A stretch of DNA of 64,000 bases from Flagellatimonas centrodinii (GCF_016918765.2 NZ_CP092104.1:682001-746000), one strand, 5' to 3'. Numbered from the stretch's first letter, positions 1 through 12,198 are shown. Notes: generated by a model from the sequence alone, not told the origin. Program-made: numbers and translations.

Positions 1-1723
1 CGACCACACCGGTGGAACGATCCTCGATGCCGCCACCAGCACGGTTGGACTGGTTGCCGGTGATGTCACTGTCGGTCACCACCAGGCGGCCGACATTGCT
101 GAAGATGCCACCGCCGGAGCCTTGATCACCGGTCGCCCGGTTGCCGGCGATGGTGGCGTTGACCACTTCCAGCGTGCCGCCCTGGTTGAACAGGCCGCCA
201 CCGCCGCGGAAGGTCTGGCCATTGGCCAGCGGCATCGGGAACGGATTGCCGCGCGCTTCGTTGTCGCGAATCGCGGTGCCGTCGACCACCATGCGCCCGG
301 TGTTGTTCCAGAAGGCCCCACCCTCCTGCGCGCGGTTGCCGATGGCACTGCCGCCGCTGATGGTGGTCAGGCTGGTGCCGGCACCGTCGGTGATGTGAAT
401 GGCGCCGCCATTGCCCGGCGGACCATTGCCCAGGGCGTCGTTGCCGGTGAAGACAACATTGGTGACCACGGTCTCGGTGGTGTTCACTGCGGGCAGCCCG
501 GAGACATCTTCAAGGCCCCCACCGGCGCGATTCGCCAGGTTGTTGCTGAGGGTGCTGTCGCTGAGCGTCAACTGGCCGACGAGGTTGAGAATGCCGCCGC
601 CGGAGCCTGCACCCTGAACCGCGCTGTTGCCGTCGATGACGGCATTGCGGACCACCATGATCGGCGCCGGCAGCGTGGGGTCGGTGAGCAGCGCACGGCC
701 ATTGTTGAACAGCGCGCCGCCGCCATTGTTGGCACCGGTGCCGAGCGCGACATTGCCGAGGAAGCGGGCATCGCCGGCCGGGCTGTCGCCGATGGTCATG
801 GTCGACCCGGCATCATTCCACAGCGCGCCCCCTTCGTTCTGGGCGGTGTTGTTCTGATAGAGCCCGCCGTTGACCAGGGTGTCGGTGCCCGCACCGGTGA
901 TGTGCAGACCGCCGCCGTTGCCGGGGGTCGGACCGGCGCTGTTGCCGTCCATGGTGACGTCGATCAGGGTGACCGCGCTGGTGCCGGACCGGTCCTCGAT
1001 GGCGCCGCCGGCGCGGATGGCGCTGTTACCGGTGAACTGCGTATCGGTCACCAGCAGGGTGCCGCTGTTGATGATGGCGCCGCCACTGCCGCCCGGGCCG
1101 GTGGCGCTGTTGTCGCTGAAACTGCTGCCACTGATCGTGAGGGTGCCGCTGTTGTCGATGGCGCCGCCCTGGGTGGGGCCGGTGCCAACGCCGACGTTGT
1201 TGCTGACGGTGACGCCGTCGAGGCTCACGGTCTGGCCGGATTCGATCAGCATGGCCGCGCCGGTGAGGGCCGCGCCGTCGGTCAGGCTGAGATTCGCCAG
1301 GCCGACGCTCGCCCCGCCGGCGGCCATCGGCACCGTGAACACCCGGTTCAGGGTGTTCCCGCTCAGGCGAACCGAGGGGTTGCTACCGTTGTCACCGTCG
1401 ATCTGCAGCGGTCCGCCGCCGAGCTCCAGGGTGGCGATGAGGGCGATCGTCGGGCTGACCCCGGGCACGTCGAAGACAATGGTGTCGGTGCCAACCGCAT
1501 CGCCTGCCGGGGCGCCGTTGACCGCCGCGTTGGTGCGGGCCGCTTCGACCGCCTCACGCAGCGTGATTTCACCCATCACCGGGGCCGCCAACGGACGGTC
1601 TGCGAGCGTATTGACGGTATAGGTTGCGGCCATGGCGGCTGGCGCCAGCGCGACGCCGAGCACCGCCAGGCAGCCAGCAGCCACGGCGGTCCGACGGGCG
1701 CGGAAATTTCGATGTTGGTTCAC
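1..1723 (-). CDS. Secreted beta-helix repeat protein (CSLREA-like N-terminus), 3' end beyond window
   Basis: The frame opens at GTG 1723, with AAGGAG (complement of 1731-1736) seven bases upstream, and stays open to the window edge: 574 codons of an incomplete gene. Residues 1-33 form a secretion signal (Arg-rich start, Ala/Leu/Val core, AMAA end). Residues 34-62 carry a TYTVNTLAD...ITLREAVEAA segment like the CSLREA-type N-terminal domain of surface beta-helix proteins. The rest is Gly/Asn/Thr-rich with many coils of the pattern GGAI-N-G-T-L-x-V-x(4)-F-x-x-N-x-A, as in polymorphic outer-membrane or right-handed beta-helix proteins. A larger repeat is visible: the IEDR/LEDV/IEDR tag recurs at 1000, 514 and 28, exactly 486 bases (162 residues) apart. 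It is probably exported or surface-displayed. Its anchor would lie in the missing C-terminus, so its role (adhesin, or passive repeat protein) cannot be given. Confidence 0.8.
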   Translation of the reverse strand, partial: MNQHRNFRARRTAVAAGCLAVLGVALAPAAMAATYTVNTLADRPLAAPVMGEITLREAVEAARTNAAVNGAPAGDAVGTDTIVFDVPGVSPTIALIATLELGGGPLQIDGDNGSNPSVRLSGNTLNRVFTVPMAAGGASVGLANLSLTDGAALTGAAMLIESGQTVSLDGVTVSNNVGVGTGPTQGGAIDNSGTLTISGSSFSDNSATGPGGSGGAIINSGTLLVTDTQFTGNSAIRAGGAIEDRSGTSAVTLIDVTMDGNSAGPTPGNGGGLHITGAGTDTLVNGGLYQNNTAQNEGGALWNDAGSTMTIGDSPAGDARFLGNVALGTGANNGGGALFNNGRALLTDPTLPAPIMVVRNAVIDGNSAVQGAGSGGGILNLVGQLTLSDSTLSNNLANRAGGGLEDVSGLPAVNTTETVVTNVVFTGNDALGNGPPGNGGAIHITDGAGTSLTTISGGSAIGNRAQEGGAFWNNTGRMVVDGTAIRDNEARGNPFPMPLANGQTFRGGGGLFNQGGTLEVVNATIAGNRATGDQGSGGGIFSNVGRLVVTDSDITGNQSNRAGGGIEDRSTGVV

Positions 1724-1860
1724 GGTGTCACTCCTTGTATGCGGGCTCATGTCTGGCGATCGGCGCCGGAATGCGCCGATCACAACCTGGGCCGGGTACA
1801 ACGAGGTGACCCCTGCTTCTCCCCCAGGCCTTTAGCCTTACGGCCGCGGGGCACGATTAG
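1724..1860 (-). promoter_or_regulatory. Structured 5' leader of the beta-helix gene
   Basis: This stretch lies between the ssb terminator and the GTG of the beta-helix gene. On the minus strand it can form a perfect 9-bp hairpin (GATCGGCGC / GCGCCGATC, 1758-1781). Further upstream is a GGCC-gtaa-GGCT-aaa-GGCC stretch followed by CCTGGG, which can pair with CCCAGG about 35 bases later. The amount of pairing suggests a regulatory leader, but I cannot match it to a known riboswitch class. No convincing -35/-10 pair was found. Confidence 0.3.
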
Positions 1861-1881
1861 ATGCAGCGGACCGACGCCCAC

Positions 1882-1906
1882 GAAAAAGCCCCCTGCGGAA
1901 GGGGGC
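1882..1906 (-). terminator. Intrinsic terminator of the MFS-ssb operon
   Basis: Read on the minus strand, GGCCCCC-ttccgca-GGGGGC is followed directly by TTTTTC. It lies about 30 bases after the ssb stop, in the right orientation to end the MFS-ssb transcript. Confidence 0.85.
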
Positions 1907-1937
1907 CTGATCGACTGCCGCACAGCGGGTACTGCCC

Positions 1938-2426
1938 TCAGAACGGAATGTCGTCGTCTTCGAACGGGGCATCCATGGCCGGCGGCGCGCTCTGCTGTGC
2001 CGGTGCGCCCCGGGCCGGGGCACTGCTGCTGCGCGACGGCGCGCTGTAGCCACCGTCATCGTCCATCGGGGCACTACCGCCACCACCGCCGCCGGCACCC
2101 CCGACCATCTGCATTTCGTTGGCCACGACCTCGGTGCTATAGCGGTCCTGACCGGACTTGTCCTGCCACTTGCGGGTCCGCAGGGTGCCCTCGATATAGA
2201 CCGTGCGACCCTTCTTCAGGTACTGGCCGGCGATTTCCGCCAGCTTGTTGAACATCACCACCGAATGCCATTCGGTGCGCTCAACGAGCTTGCCCTCGCG
2301 ATCCTTGTAGGCGTCGTTGGTGGCAAGGCGCAGATTCACCACCGCGCCGCCCGAGGGCAGGTATTTCATTTCCGGGTCCTGGCCCAGATTGCCGAGCAGG
2401 ATGACCTTGTTGACTCCACGTGCCAT
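1938..2426 (-). CDS. ssb: Single-stranded DNA-binding protein
   Basis: 162 residues. SSB binds single-stranded DNA as a tetramer and recruits replication and repair enzymes. Residues 1-110 are the OB fold, beginning [15 protein letters not shown], with [17 protein letters not shown] and the [18 protein letters not shown] stretch. A Gly/Ser/Pro-rich flexible linker follows. The protein ends in the acidic tip DDDIPF that docks partner proteins, so it is complete. The start at 2426 is the conserved MARGVNK start; the frame continues further upstream only inside the MFS gene. It follows the MFS gene by 16 bases and ends before a strong terminator. The uvrA / MFS / ssb grouping matches Pseudomonas. 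Confidence 0.97.
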   Translation of the reverse strand: MARGVNKVILLGNLGQDPEMKYLPSGGAVVNLRLATNDAYKDREGKLVERTEWHSVVMFNKLAEIAGQYLKKGRTVYIEGTLRTRKWQDKSGQDRYSTEVVANEMQMVGGAGGGGGGSAPMDDDGGYSAPSRSSSAPARGAPAQQSAPPAMDAPFEDDDIPF

Positions 2427-2442
2427 GGCTTGCAGCTCCTGA

Positions 2443-3621
2443 TTATTGTCGGTGAGAGGATTCGGCGGCCGGGGCCGCTGGCCGGGGACGCCCGGCGAAG
2501 CCGAGCCAGAGTAGCGGCAGCACCGCTGCCACCGCAAACACCGCGGAGACACCGCCCCAGCCGAGGGCGAGACCGCCCAGCAGCCCGCCGGTAAAGCCGC
2601 CGAGAAACTGGCCACTGGCATAGACCCCGAGCGCGGCGCCCTTGAATGCCGGCGGCGCCGCGCGTGAGATCAGCGATGGCAGCGCGCCTTCGAGGAAATT
2701 GAAGGCGATGAAGAACAGCAGCAGTGCCACCAGCAGCACGGCTGCGGTGTTCGCGCCCAGGGCCAGCAGGCCAAGGGCCACGGCCAGCAGGCCGATGGCG
2801 CCGACAAACACCACCGGCATGCGCCCGTGCCGTTCGGTGGCGCGGATTACCGGGAACACCGGCACGATCGACAATAGCAGCACCGGCAGATAGACCTGCC
2901 AGTGGGCGGCCATCGGCAGCGACAGGGTGTCGGCCAAGGCCAGGGGTGCCGCCACGAACAGCGCCGCCATGGTCGCGTGCAGCACCAGAATGCCACCATT
3001 GAGGCGCATCAGGGTGCCGCTCGACAGGGCCATCCGCAGCCCCCCCGCGGTCGGCGGCAGTCGCGGTCCGGTGGGCACCGCCCACACCAGGATCGGCAGG
3101 CTCACCAGCGCCGCCACGCCGGTCAGCAGGAACAGGCCCGGCACGCCGAAAACGCCGGCCAGCACCGGCCCGAGCACCAGCGCCAGAATGAAAGCGGCAC
3201 CCATGCCGACGCCGAGGATCGCCATGGCGGTGGTCCGCACCTCGGTCCGGGTGACATCGGCCAGCCAGGCCGAGACCGCCGCCGACACCGCCCCCATGCC
3301 CTGCACCGCCCGCCCCAGCAGCACGCCTTCGATGCTGCTGGCCTCAGCGGCAATGAAACTCCCCAGCGCGAACACCAGCATGCCGCCGATCACCACCGGG
3401 CGACGCCCGATGCGGTCCGACAGCCAGCCCAGCGGAATCTGCAAGGCCGCCTGGGTCAGCCCGTAGAGGCCGATGGCGAGGCCGATCTGCAGGTCGGACG
3501 CCGGCACCGGCAGCGCGCGGGCATAGAGCGCCAACACCGGCAGCACCATGAACATGCCGACCATGCGCAGCGCATAGATCAGCGAGAGCCCGCCGACGGC
3601 GCGCCATTCGAGGGCATTCAT
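2443..3621 (-). CDS. MFS transporter, YajR-like core
   Basis: 392 residues, strongly hydrophobic, with about 12 predicted membrane helices. Major-facilitator signature motif A ([16 protein letters not shown]) sits between helices 2 and 3 near residues 65-80, and a drug-antiporter-like motif around [17 protein letters not shown] near residue 110. The N-terminus ([20 protein letters not shown]) resembles the proton-driven exporter family containing E. coli YajR, but the extra C-terminal domain of YajR is absent. The substrate is unknown. It is the first gene of an operon with ssb and is divergent from uvrA; an orthologous MFS gene sits between uvrA and ssb in Pseudomonas. Inner-membrane location. 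Confidence 0.9.
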   Translation of the reverse strand: MNALEWRAVGGLSLIYALRMVGMFMVLPVLALYARALPVPASDLQIGLAIGLYGLTQAALQIPLGWLSDRIGRRPVVIGGMLVFALGSFIAAEASSIEGVLLGRAVQGMGAVSAAVSAWLADVTRTEVRTTAMAILGVGMGAAFILALVLGPVLAGVFGVPGLFLLTGVAALVSLPILVWAVPTGPRLPPTAGGLRMALSSGTLMRLNGGILVLHATMAALFVAAPLALADTLSLPMAAHWQVYLPVLLLSIVPVFPVIRATERHGRMPVVFVGAIGLLAVALGLLALGANTAAVLLVALLLFFIAFNFLEGALPSLISRAAPPAFKGAALGVYASGQFLGGFTGGLLGGLALGWGGVSAVFAVAAVLPLLWLGFAGRPRPAAPAAESSHRQ

Positions 3622-3732
3622 GGGAGCAGAACCTGGGGCATGGCGTCCGGAAAAGGCCCACCGGAAACCGGAACAGGGCAGGCAACAAGGCGTCTGCGTA
3701 TATTAGCCGGTTTGACCTACCCAAAGCTCCCT
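3622..3732. promoter_or_regulatory. Divergent promoter region between the MFS gene and uvrA
   Basis: 111 bases separate the two start codons and must hold both promoters. A TATATT (3699-3704) could be a -10 element for uvrA, but no good -35 precedes it. A CTG-N10-CCG (3694-3709) overlaps it and is one base short of the LexA core CTG-N10-CAG. No clear SOS box was seen. Confidence 0.4.
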
Positions 3733-6535
<2,803 letters not shown>

Positions 6536-6561
<26 letters not shown>

Positions 6562-7525
6562 GCGGCCCGCCCGGGGCTCGCAGGTGGCAGGCCACCGGCC
6601 GGGCATCGTTGGTCAAGCGCGGGCGTTCGATGTGGCAGCGGTCGACCACTTCCGGACAGCGCGGCGCGAACGGACAGCCTGGCGGCAGTCGCGACAGATC
6701 GGGCGGCTGCCCCGGCAGTGTGTACAGGGGCTGGTGGCGATCCCCGTCCAGCCGCGGTCGCGCCGCCAGTAGCCCGGCGGTATAGGGGTGCCGGGGCGCT
6801 GCCAGCAGATCGGCGGTGGTGCCCTGTTCCATGCACTGGCCGCCGTACAACACCAGGGTCCGCGTGCAGACCTCGGCGACCACGCCCATGTCATGGGTAA
6901 TGAACAGAATGGCGAGCCCGAGGTCGCGTTGCAGCTCGCCCAGCAACCGCAACAGCCCGGCCTGGACCGTGACATCCAGCGCGGTGGTGGGCTCGTCGGC
7001 CAGCAACAGCGCGGGTCGCGGCAACAAGGTCATCGCCATCATCACCCGCTGTCGCTGACCGCCGGAGAGCTCATGCGGGTACGCCCGCAGACGCCGGACA
7101 CTGTCGGGGACCTGTACCGCGTCGAGCATGCGCGCCGCCTCGGCCAGTGCCGCGGCGCGGCCGAGACCCTGGTGGGTTTCCAACACTTCGGCCATCTGCA
7201 ATCCAATGCGCAGATAGGGGTTGAGCGAGGTCATCGGGTCCTGGAACACCATGCCGATGCGGCGCCCGCGCACCGCCCGCCGTACCGCCGCCGGTGCGCG
7301 CAACAGGTCCTCGCCATCGAACAGCACCTGCCCGCGTACCTCGGCGTTGTCGGCCAGCAGCCCGAGAATGGCCAGCGCTGTCTGCGACTTGCCGGAGCCG
7401 GACTCACCGACGATGCCCAACGTCTCGCCAGCGCCCAGCCGGAAGCTGAGGCCGTTCACCGCCGACACCACGCCGTCGTCGGTGTGAAAGCGGACATCCA
7501 GATCGCGAACGTCGAGCAGGGTCAT
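6536..7525 (-). CDS. oppD: Peptide ABC transporter ATP-binding protein (OppD/DppD type)
   Basis: 329 residues. The start [11 protein letters not shown] at 7525 overlaps the oppC stop by four bases (ATGA). Walker [13 protein letters not shown] (about residues 38-49), signature [16 protein letters not shown] and Walker [14 protein letters not shown] define an ABC ATPase. The C-terminal [19 protein letters not shown] cysteine segment is the iron-sulphur/oligopeptide-transporter C-terminal motif of the OppD/OppF class. It powers OppBC. It is the last gene of oppABCD, and no oppF follows: the next gene is convergent uvrA, whose last 26 bases are overlapped. Either this ATPase works as a homodimer or a partner is encoded elsewhere. 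Confidence 0.93.
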
Positions 7526-8391
7526 CGGTCTTTCGGGTCCAGCGCGTCGCGCAGCCCGTCCCCGATGAAGTTGAAACAGAACAGCGTGGCGGCAAGAAAC
7601 ACCGCGGGAAAGATCAGTGCCCACGGGGTGCGCGCCATCTCCCGCGCGCCCTCATCCACCAGTGCACCCCAGCTGGTGGCGGGCGCCTGGACCCCGAGGC
7701 CGAGAAAGCTGAGGAACGATTCCACCAGAATGACCTGTGGAATGGTGAGGGTGACGTAGACCACCACCACCCCGAGCAGGTTGGGCACGATGTGGCGCCG
7801 GATGATGGTGGCCGGGCGAACGCCGGCGACCACCGCCGCCTCGATGAATTCACGGCGCTTGAGACTGAGCGTCTGTCCGCGGACGATACGCGCCATGTCG
7901 AGCCAGTTGATGGCGCCGATGGCGACGAAGATCAGCACCAGATGCCGCCCGAACAGCACCATCAGCAGGATCACGAAGAACATGAAGGGCATGGCGTAGA
8001 GGATGTCGACAATGCGCATCATGACCGCATCGACGCGACCCCCGACATAGCCGGCGATGGCCCCCCAGCTGACCCCGATCAGCAGCGACACCAGGGTGGC
8101 CACCACGCCGACCATCAGCGAAATGCGCCCGCCGTGCAGCGTGCGGGTGAACAGGTCGCGGCCGAGGGTATCGGTGCCGAACCAGTGGCCGGCGGTGAAC
8201 GGGGCCGCGCCCCACTCGCCATCGAAGTCGATGTGATCGTAGGCAAACGGCGTCAGCCACGGCCCCACGATCACCAGCAGCACGATCACCGTCAGGACCA
8301 CGGTGGCGGCCATGGCGGCACGGTTGCGCCGCAGGCGACGGGCAGCATCCTGCCAGAGGCTGCGGCCGACGGTGGGGTCGGCGGCGGTCAT
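7522..8391 (-). CDS. oppC: Peptide ABC transporter permease OppC
   Basis: 289 residues. The N-terminal cytoplasmic stretch (RLRRNRAAMAA) and first membrane helix are followed by the conserved HWFGTDTLGRDLFTR block of DppC/OppC permeases. About five more helices follow, with the EAA-type loop (FIEAAVVAGVRPATIIRRH, about residues 185-203) that contacts the ATPase. It ends in [15 protein letters not shown], typical for the family. Start and stop overlap oppB and oppD by four bases each, so the three genes are translationally coupled. Inner membrane. Confidence 0.95.
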   Translation of the reverse strand: MTAADPTVGRSLWQDAARRLRRNRAAMAATVVLTVIVLLVIVGPWLTPFAYDHIDFDGEWGAAPFTAGHWFGTDTLGRDLFTRTLHGGRISLMVGVVATLVSLLIGVSWGAIAGYVGGRVDAVMMRIVDILYAMPFMFFVILLMVLFGRHLVLIFVAIGAINWLDMARIVRGQTLSLKRREFIEAAVVAGVRPATIIRRHIVPNLLGVVVVYVTLTIPQVILVESFLSFLGLGVQAPATSWGALVDEGAREMARTPWALIFPAVFLAATLFCFNFIGDGLRDALDPKDR

Positions 8392-9305
8392 GCCCGCACC
8401 CGTGGGTCGAGGACGCCATACAGCAGATCCACCAGGAAGTTGAAGGCGATGATCAGTACGCCATAGAAGATCACCACGCCCATCACCAGGCTGTAATCGC
8501 GGTTCAGGGCACCTTGCACGAAGTAGCGGCCGAGCCCGGGGATGCCGAAGATCTGCTCGATGACCACCGAGCCGGTGATGATGCCGGCGGCGGCAGGCCC
8601 CAGGTATGACAACACCGGCAACAGGGCCGGCCGCAGGGCGTGACGCAACAGCACCCGATGCGCGGCCAGCCCCTTGGCGCGAGCGGTGCGGATGAACGGC
8701 TGACGCAGCACCTCGATCATGGAGCCGCGCATCAACCGGGCGACATAGGCCACCTGCGGCAGCGCCAGTGCGATCACCGGCAGCACCCGGCTCTTCCAGC
8801 CACCCTCCCAGCCGCCGGCGGGCAACCAGCCGAGGGTGACGGCGAACAGCAGGATCAGCAGCGGCGCGACGACGAAGTTGGGGACCGAGATGCCGGTCAT
8901 GGCGATGGTCATCACGGCGTGATCGCTTGTCCGGTTCTGGCGCACCGCCGCCCAGATGCCGGCACTACCGCCCACCAGCAAGGCCAGCAGCAGGGCACCG
9001 AGACCCAGCTGCAATGACACCGGAAAGCCCTGCCCGATCAGTTCGTTGACGCTGTACTCGGCGTACTGGAAGGACGGACCCAGATCGCCCCGCAGCACAT
9101 CGGCCAGATAGCGCCAGAGCTGTTCGTACAACGGCAGGTCAAGCCGATAGGCGGCCTCGAGCTGTGCCTTCACCTCCTCCGGCAACACCCGTTCGCTGTC
9201 GAACGGCCCGCCCGGCGCCGCCCGCATCATGCAGAACGCCAACACCACCAGCACCAGCAGTGTCGGCACCGCCGAGGCCAGACGCCGCAACGCGAAACCG
9301 ATCAT
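8388..9305 (-). CDS. oppB: Peptide ABC transporter permease OppB
   Basis: 305 residues, matching the family length. The start MIGFALRRLASAVPTLL at 9305 was chosen because it is the conserved OppB N-terminus and overlaps the oppA stop by four bases; a longer frame to 9869 is antisense-like sequence inside oppA. First helix at residues 9-30, the periplasmic GPSFQYAEYSVNELI segment typical of OppB, a binding-protein-dependent permease domain from about residue 100, and the EAA loop RTARAKGLAAHRVLLRHALR. It ends LYGVLDPRVRA. Inner membrane, pairs with OppC. Confidence 0.95.
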   Translation of the reverse strand: MIGFALRRLASAVPTLLVLVVLAFCMMRAAPGGPFDSERVLPEEVKAQLEAAYRLDLPLYEQLWRYLADVLRGDLGPSFQYAEYSVNELIGQGFPVSLQLGLGALLLALLVGGSAGIWAAVRQNRTSDHAVMTIAMTGISVPNFVVAPLLILLFAVTLGWLPAGGWEGGWKSRVLPVIALALPQVAYVARLMRGSMIEVLRQPFIRTARAKGLAAHRVLLRHALRPALLPVLSYLGPAAAGIITGSVVIEQIFGIPGLGRYFVQGALNRDYSLVMGVVIFYGVLIIAFNFLVDLLYGVLDPRVRA

Positions 9306-10879
9306 GGCGGGCGCCCCTCGATGGCCAGCCGCTGCGTCGGATGGTGGTCCATGATGTTGCCGGTCCACCCCTTCACCCAAGGCTTGACCAGCCGCTTGGT
9401 CACATAGAAGTAGATCGGCAGCACCGGCAGATCCGCCAGAATCTGCTGCTCGGCATCGTGCATCAGCCGTGCCCGCTGCGACAGATCGGTCTCGCGGCTG
9501 GCGGCGTCGAGCAGCGCATCGAACGCGGGATTGGCATAGCCGACGTCGTTGAGGCCATGGCCGGAATGGAGAATCTCCATGAAGGTGTTGGGGTCGTTGT
9601 AGTCGCCGATCCAGCCGGCCCGAAACACCTGGGTGTCGACCTGCTGTCGCCGCGACTGCAGATAGACCTTCCACTCCTGATTGCGCAAGGTGGCGTTGAC
9701 CCCCAGCCATTGTTTCCACATGGCGGCGATGACCGTCGCAATCTTCCGGTGATCCTCCTGGGTGTTGTAGAGGATCTCGACCTCGGCCGGGTGATCGGGG
9801 CCGTAGCCGGCGGCGGCATACAGTTCGCGCGCACGCGCCAGACGCTGCTCGCGGGTCCAGCCAGCCCACTCCGGCGTCGCCGGCACGTGGCCGTCAACCC
9901 CGGGCGGGACCCAGGTGTAGGCCGGCACCTCACCGTTGCCCAACACCTTGGTGGTGATGATGTCGCGGTCCACCGCCAACGTCAGCGCCAACCGCAAGCG
10001 GGGGTCGTCGCGCAGCGGCGGGCGGGTCAGGTTGAGACCGTAGTAGTACACCCCGAGGTAGGGGTGGATCTTCAGCTCGCCCGGCAGATTGGCGCGCGCC
10101 CAGGCGGTCTGCGCCGATGGCAGGGTATAGGTGAGATCCAGCTCGTCAGCCCGGTACCGCTTGAATTCGGAATTGATGTCTTCAGTGGAGACATGGAACA
10201 CGCGGTCGATGCGGGTCCGGGCATCGTCCCAGTAGTACGGGTTGCGGACCAGCTCGATATGCGACTGCAAGGCCCAGTCCTGCAGGCGGTAGGCACCATT
10301 GCCCACCAGCCGGCCGGCGCGCGCAAACCCGCTGCCCCATTCCGCGAGACTGGGGCGGTGCACGGGATAGGCCGACGAGTGCGACAACAGCCCCAGCAGA
10401 TAGGGGGTGGGGGTATCGAGAAACAGGTCAAGGGTGTGTGTGTCGACCGCCACCACGCCGAGACTGTCGACCGGCGCTTCGCCGGCGATGATGGCGGTGG
10501 CGTTGCGGATCGGGGCCAGCATCTGCGAGTAGTTGGAACCGGTCGCTGGATCGACACTGCGACGCAAGCCGGCGACGAAATCGGCGGCGGTCACCGGGTC
10601 CCCATTGCTCCAGCGGGCGGTGGGGCGCAGGAAGAACCGGTAGTGCAAGCCGTCATCGGCGATGGTCCAGTCGTGCGCGGCGCCGGGTATCGGCGCGCCG
10701 TCCGGCCCGCTGCTGGTGAGCCCCTCGAACAGGTCACGGACCACCGAAGAGGCGCCGACCCCCTCGATCCGGTGGGGATCCAGCGTCTCGACATCCGGAC
10801 CGTTGCCCCGCCGCAGCACCTGCTCTGCCGCCACCGGCAGGGCAAGACAGAGGCTCAACAACAGCATGGCGAGACGCAT
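9302..10879 (-). CDS. oppA: Periplasmic oligopeptide-binding protein OppA
   Basis: 525 residues. The ATG at 10879 is chosen because it begins a clean signal peptide (MRLAMLLLSLCLALPVAA, cleavage before EQ). There is no lipobox cysteine, so it should be a soluble periplasmic protein. SBP family 5 features: RRGNGPDVETLDPHRIEG at the mature N-terminus, the DGLHYRFFLRPTARWSNGDPVTAADF block (about residues 80-105), and the RLALTLAVDRDII block. It captures peptides for OppBCD. A gap of 92 bases without a recognisable terminator separates it from the upstream TPR gene of the TonB cluster, so read-through from that cluster is possible. Confidence 0.95.
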   Translation of the reverse strand: MRLAMLLLSLCLALPVAAEQVLRRGNGPDVETLDPHRIEGVGASSVVRDLFEGLTSSGPDGAPIPGAAHDWTIADDGLHYRFFLRPTARWSNGDPVTAADFVAGLRRSVDPATGSNYSQMLAPIRNATAIIAGEAPVDSLGVVAVDTHTLDLFLDTPTPYLLGLLSHSSAYPVHRPSLAEWGSGFARAGRLVGNGAYRLQDWALQSHIELVRNPYYWDDARTRIDRVFHVSTEDINSEFKRYRADELDLTYTLPSAQTAWARANLPGELKIHPYLGVYYYGLNLTRPPLRDDPRLRLALTLAVDRDIITTKVLGNGEVPAYTWVPPGVDGHVPATPEWAGWTREQRLARARELYAAAGYGPDHPAEVEILYNTQEDHRKIATVIAAMWKQWLGVNATLRNQEWKVYLQSRRQQVDTQVFRAGWIGDYNDPNTFMEILHSGHGLNDVGYANPAFDALLDAASRETDLSQRARLMHDAEQQILADLPVLPIYFYVTKRLVKPWVKGWTGNIMDHHPTQRLAIEGRPP

Positions 10880-10971
10880 GAAGACAACCACCACGGCCGG
10901 TGACCCGGCGCGCGCCTGAGAGGACGGGAACCTGTCGAAGCTACCGGGGCCACCGGCCGGTTTCAAGCGGA

Positions 10972-12198
10972 TCAGCCAGGCGACCCCGCGGCGGCAGCCG
11001 TCTCGGCCGCCCGCTGGCGCAGGTGAGCCAGCCAGTCCCGCGCATCCTGGCGACGTTCACGGTGTGCCATGGCGGCGGTGAAGGCCTGCTCGGCGCGCTG
11101 CAGATCACCGGCCTCGAAGGCCGCCACGCCCCGCAGGAACTGCGCCTCGCCCGGCTTCGGCACGCCTTTTTGCAAGGCCTGATCGAGGGCCTCCAGGGCG
11201 GCCGCCCAGCGCTGGTCCTCGATTCGGACCTGCGCCAGTCGCAGGGCCCGCTCACCGCCCGCGGCCATCGCCGCGGCGCGCGCCATGACGTCGTCGGCCC
11301 GGCCGTACTCGCGTGCCGCGATCCAGGCTTCCCCGAGCCGGCTGAGGGTGGCCTCGTCGGACGCCAGGATGCCGCGCGCAATACCGTCGTCGAGCACCTG
11401 CGCGGCTTTCTGCGGAATCTCCAGCAGCAGGTAGAGGCTGGCCAGGTTGCGGATCTCCGACGCCTGCGTGAGCAACCCCTGGCGCGCCGCCAACGCCAGC
11501 ACCGCCAGCGAGGCACGGTCGCGTTTGATCTCGAACAGCACGCTCGACAGCTGCCGCCAGTATTGGGGGTCGTCCGGGACCAGGGCGATCAGCGCCACCA
11601 GGGTCTCGGCACAGGCGGGGAACTGCTTGAGTTCATAGTGCAGCCCCAGTTTCAGCTGGTACCAGCTGGCCTTGGGCGCACTGGCCTTGGCGATGGCCGC
11701 GTCCACCTGCGGCAAGGCGTCGCGGAACCGCTTGCGGTCGGCGTAGGCACTGGCGAGCATCAGATGGGCATCGGCGCCGGCATCGCTGCCGGCTTCGCTG
11801 AAGTACTGCTCGAACCGGGCGATCGCGGCATCCATTCGGCCTTCCGCGAACAGCAATTGGCCAAGGGCCAGCAGCATCTGTTCGTAGGGTTGCTGCGGCA
11901 GCGCGTCCAGCGCCAACGCCTGCTCGAAGGGCGGAATGGCCCGGGCATACTGCCCCTGATCGGCATACAGGTAACCAAGGGTCTGCAGCACGACCGCGCG
12001 CTCGTAGTCATTGCCGGCCCGTTCGACCAGCGGCTGCAGCAAGGTGAGGGCATCGGCATGCTGATCCTCCGCCATCAGGGTCTGCGCCCGGTCGAGCTGT
12101 CGATAGGTGGCCTCGCCGAGACTGCCGCGCGCCTGCCGCTCGGCTTGCGCGGGCGCGGCCAGGGTCAGCAGCAGCAGCCCGATCGCGCGGCGCCGCAT
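10972..12198 (-). CDS. TPR protein of the TonB2-type cluster
   Basis: 408 residues with a signal peptide (MRRRAIGLLLLTLAAPAQA) and a chain of tetratricopeptide repeats from about residue 35 to 390 (for example LGYLYADQGQYARAIPPFEQAL and LRGVAAFEAGDLQRAEQAF-type helices). A periplasmic TPR protein is the usual last gene of TtpC-type TonB2 clusters in Vibrio and Shewanella. It is thought to scaffold or tune the energising complex, but its function is poorly known. The start codon overlaps the tonB stop by one base (TGATG). Confident as a TPR protein; the functional role is inferred from neighbours. Confidence 0.85.
   Translation of the reverse strand: MRRRAIGLLLLTLAAPAQAERQARGSLGEATYRQLDRAQTLMAEDQHADALTLLQPLVERAGNDYERAVVLQTLGYLYADQGQYARAIPPFEQALALDALPQQPYEQMLLALGQLLFAEGRMDAAIARFEQYFSEAGSDAGADAHLMLASAYADRKRFRDALPQVDAAIAKASAPKASWYQLKLGLHYELKQFPACAETLVALIALVPDDPQYWRQLSSVLFEIKRDRASLAVLALAARQGLLTQASEIRNLASLYLLLEIPQKAAQVLDDGIARGILASDEATLSRLGEAWIAAREYGRADDVMARAAAMAAGGERALRLAQVRIEDQRWAAALEALDQALQKGVPKPGEAQFLRGVAAFEAGDLQRAEQAFTAAMAHRERRQDARDWLAHLRQRAAETAAAAGSPG

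Noticed and set aside
1780-1860. c-di-GMP-I (GEMM) riboswitch
   Set aside because: Only a short 3'-side resemblance; the invariant 5' half is absent. Kept only as an unassigned structured leader.
122-2251. 709-codon open frame on the plus strand
   Set aside because: It is antisense to the beta-helix gene and ssb, has low-complexity Ala/Gly/Val/Asp-rich translation and no ribosome-binding site. The minus-strand frames show real family features.
3694-3709. Possible LexA/SOS box upstream of uvrA
   Set aside because: CTG-N10-CCG lacks the required CAG half and the AT-rich centre is only partly matched. Too weak to annotate as a site.
2902-3732. Upstream extension of uvrA by 277 codons
   Set aside because: It is antisense to the MFS gene and resembles no protein. 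UvrA family proteins begin with the sequence found at 3733.
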